The notes under the pieces were generated by a model. The model was not told the origin of the DNA, ran no database searches, and worked only from the letters and a program-made list of their open reading frames with translations. The position numbers and the translations under genes were made by a program. From positions 3,169,501 through 3,233,500 of the forward strand of contig CANJKZ010000174.1 of the NCBI GenBank assembly GCA_947471745.1: 64,000 bases of DNA. The letters are read 5' to 3'. This DNA is from Closterium sp. Naga37s-1 (taxonomy: Eukaryota; Streptophyta; Zygnematophyceae; Desmidiales; Closteriaceae). Below are positions 61,997 to 64,000 of this stretch, piece by piece. Positions within the stretch are counted from its first letter, which is position 1. Each line of letters begins with the position of its first letter.

Positions 61997-62150
61997 GCAC
62001 TGGGGCAGAGTCTTCAGCTGACGTGAGGAAGAACAACCGCGACGTGAGCACTCGCAAGAGCGCGGGCGGTCCTTAGAGTGATCGCCTAGGAGGCCGGCCT
62101 TACGCGCAGATCGGGTTCCGGTAGAGCCGGGACGACGGGAAGGCAGTCCG

Positions 62151-63206
62151 ATGCACGATGCGGCAGGCGGCGAGAGATTCGCCACATCAGTGAACGGGGT
62201 GCCGTGGCGGAGGGAGACGTTTCATGGAACCGAAGGCGATCACGGTCGCCACCAAGAGAGCGGGGCATTCCGCTCGCCGGAAGAAGGGGAACGGCGCCGC
62301 GACGAGCGAGGCCGCTGGCGCGGACGGGAGGAGCCTTCTCGCGGCCAGGGAAGAGGTTCGGAGACTGACAGGGAGGCAAAAACACAGCAGGCTGACCATA
62401 CGCAAGAGGAGGTGCACGAGGGAAGGGCAGAAGGTGAGGACAAGGATCAGGAGTACGACGACGACCAGACCGGCGTGGACCATGACGAGGAGGAGGAATC
62501 CGTGCCGGCGGACGAAATCGCCGACTCAGGCAAGGCAGCAGCGGAGGAGCCAAGGATGGCACGAGTGGAGCTGCGCGCGGAACGGCTTGACCAAAGGGGA
62601 GAGCGCCGCCCAGATGACGCGCCGCCGCAGAGGCTTCGCAGCCGCAAGGAAGATTCGAGCAACTCACGGGCGCGAGGATCGCGCGGAGGAATGGACGGAG
62701 AGCCCGCGTATGTGGTGGAGGAACGTCGCTGGACGGCGGAACGACGGGAGGAAGTCACGCGCTCACCGGGGGAACGCCAGCCACGTGCAGAACGGCAAGG
62801 CAGCGGAGGGCGCTCGCCGCCCAGAGAATGGCTGCGGGGAGGAAGGCGGGAGGATGGGTCACGCTCGCCTTACCGTCAGCAGCCGCGGAGAGGGAGAGGA
62901 GACATGGAGTCACGGTCGCCCGAGCCTCGCTGGCGGATGGAAGAATGGCGGAGGGAGGAATCGCGTTCGCCGCACAGACGGGAACGGCAAGAATGGGGGT
63001 TCCGCGACGTACCGCGCTCGCCCGACCATCGCCACAAGGAGACGTGGGACGATGCAAGGTGCCTGGTGGACGGTCAGCACAGGCACAGTTGGGAGAGAGA
63101 CAACTGGACGCACATGCCAGCGAGACATCAACCGCGGGAGACACGCCGGGAGGAGTGGGACGTGCCCTATTGCTCGCCAACGCGACAATGGGAGCGGACG
63201 GGATGA
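62151..63206 (+). CDS. Arg/Ser-rich ORF, probable N-terminal part of a retrotransposon gag
   Basis: 351 codons from ATG 62151 to TGA. It is acidic in the middle (about 62430-62540), then carries a series of RSP motifs (SRSPYRQQPRRGRGDM, SRSPEPRWRMEEWRR, SRSPHRRERQEWGF) that recall RS-domain proteins. The same phase, after stops, continues into gag-like sequence at 63411, which suggests the RS region is the N-terminal extension of that gag. An overlapping frame of similar length (62224-63222) lacks the periodic motif, so I prefer this one. Host RS-domain protein is the alternative. Confidence 0.4.
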   Translation: MHDAAGGERFATSVNGVPWRRETFHGTEGDHGRHQESGAFRSPEEGERRRDERGRWRGREEPSRGQGRGSETDREAKTQQADHTQEEVHEGRAEGEDKDQEYDDDQTGVDHDEEEESVPADEIADSGKAAAEEPRMARVELRAERLDQRGERRPDDAPPQRLRSRKEDSSNSRARGSRGGMDGEPAYVVEERRWTAERREEVTRSPGERQPRAERQGSGGRSPPREWLRGGRREDGSRSPYRQQPRRGRGDMESRSPEPRWRMEEWRREESRSPHRRERQEWGFRDVPRSPDHRHKETWDDARCLVDGQHRHSWERDNWTHMPARHQPRETRREEWDVPYCSPTRQWERTG

Positions 63207-63410
63207 CAAAGGAGCCCGGTAGGCTAGTACGTCAAAAGGCGGAGCAGCCCACAGGAGAGAAGAACCAGGAGCGGGAGCCTGGCGTACAGAGCAGAGCGAG
63301 CTCGAGCGGCGCGGGAAGGCATGGAGAGAGCCAGAGGATGGGGAGCACATGAGGGGCAGTCCAGAGAAGTGGGTGAATCCGGGGGAGGGGGACGTGGAAG
63401 CGCGGCCACG

Positions 63411-63859
63411 ACACCAAGGGTGGAGGTACCAGCAAGATTCTCGGGGGATCAACGCACGGGGCCGTCGCTAAAAAACTATCTGATGCAAGTGGGAAATGTG
63501 AGATATTAGTGTGACAGGAGCGGCATGGACCCAGTAGATTTCTTATTGAGTCTGTCGAACACGCGCTGGAAGGAGAGGCAAAGACACTGTACCGCATGAG
63601 AATGGATGAACTATTGTGGAGGGCAGGGAGGCACGGGGAAGACCCCACGGAGGCATTTCTGAAGCAGTTGCACCGGCAGTTTCCCGGGCATACGTCAGAG
63701 CGGATAAAGGAGTTCCAGGAGTTCAGGAGGGGGCGGGCTGAGTCGCTGCTGACATACTACAATCGACTAATCAATGTAGCAGAGGATGTGAGATGCTCGG
63801 ACAGTAGCCTCCTCATTAGTAAGTTCCTGGGGGGCTTGGACGAGGCGCCGGGGGGAGGG
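63411..63859 (+). pseudogene. retrotransposon gag core, probably gypsy-like, frame-broken and cut by an LTR
   Basis: Reads VEVPARFSGDQRTG, then SLKNYLMQVGNVR. After a shift near 63510 comes FLIESVEHALEGEAKTLYRM, then TEAFLKQLHRQFPGHTSERI and YYNRLINVAEDVRC. This matches the retrotransposon gag pattern (F.G......YL, then LEG.A..Y, then FL..L...FP). It is interrupted at 63860 by a D-family LTR. The Ty3/gypsy assignment is by pattern only, as no pol is visible. Confidence 0.55.
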
Positions 63860-64000
63860 TGTCAAACATATACTTGCTATAGTCTGTTTAGGCTGTAGTG
63901 GGGTAGTCCTTAGAGGGTACAACACTTTTGTGTTTCCTACTTGTACCCATCTCATTTCTAGTTCATCCATTCCATTCTCGATTGTCACATGGTATAGAGC
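63860..64000 (+). mobile_element. 5' LTR and PBS of another D-family copia, running off the window
   Basis: A 130-bp LTR (63860-63989), TGTCAAACAT...TTGTCACA, is highly similar to the copia D LTR. It is followed by TGGTATAGAGC (63990-64000), the same PBS as D. The body lies beyond the right edge. Confidence 0.9.

Overview
The window is eukaryotic repeat-rich DNA. It is dominated by Ty1/copia-type LTR retrotransposons of a GC-rich lineage, nested into one another and into remnants of host genes. The host looks like a streptophyte (charophyte alga or early land plant). The evidence is a 43-residue first exon at 30531 that reads like the plant form of the splicing factor SF3A2/PRP11, copia primer-binding sites of the plant initiator-Met type (TGGTATCAGAGC), and eukaryotic intron signals. 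The species cannot be fixed from this sequence.

Layout. 1-1563: nothing recognised. 1564-3518: a 345-bp miniature LTR element (TRIM1, minus strand), split by H1 (1890-3494), a non-autonomous LTR element. 3567-20040: a decayed hAT/DUF4371-like gene, split by copia B (4273-11624, minus; TSD TGCGG), a second TRIM (11720-12048) and copia A (13089-19571, plus; TSD GACAT). 20271-20932: LTR scraps. 21586-23540: an old copia (J) with an internal inversion. 24257-25636: a second H element. 26583-29469: a decayed repeat-protein locus with at least 12 copies of a MATAEDVAIH-like motif, ending in six exact 102-bp repeats and a 32-bp perfect palindrome.

30531-30659: SF3A2 exon 1. It is followed by copia C (31076-38474, plus; TSD AATCA) and copia D (38577-45907, plus; TSD TACTT), then a cluster of six partial copies of the SF3A2 zinc-finger exon (47170-47970). 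49130-61996: a non-autonomous LTR element G, interrupted by a three-LTR copia complex E/F (50231-61464; TSD GTCTT). 62151-63859: a decayed retrotransposon gag region, probably gypsy-like, cut by the 5' LTR of another D-family copia that runs off the right edge.

The copias B, C, D, E and F form one lineage. They share LTRs of 125-132 bp, a GC-rich tandem-repeat leader of 0.9-1.6 kb between PBS and gag, a glycine-tract gag, an unusual CCHC box spaced C-X13-C-X3-H-X4-C, gag-PR-IN-RT-RNase H in one frame, and a conserved 3' untranslated block ending in a hairpin at the polypurine tract. B, C and D have LTR pairs with no difference I can see and clean target duplications, so they are young, yet each carries one or two frame breaks. 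A is a different copia type with 819-bp LTRs, a classical CX2CX4HX4C knuckle and a single in-frame TGA. No complete host gene is visible, and no rRNA, tRNA gene or CRISPR array was found.
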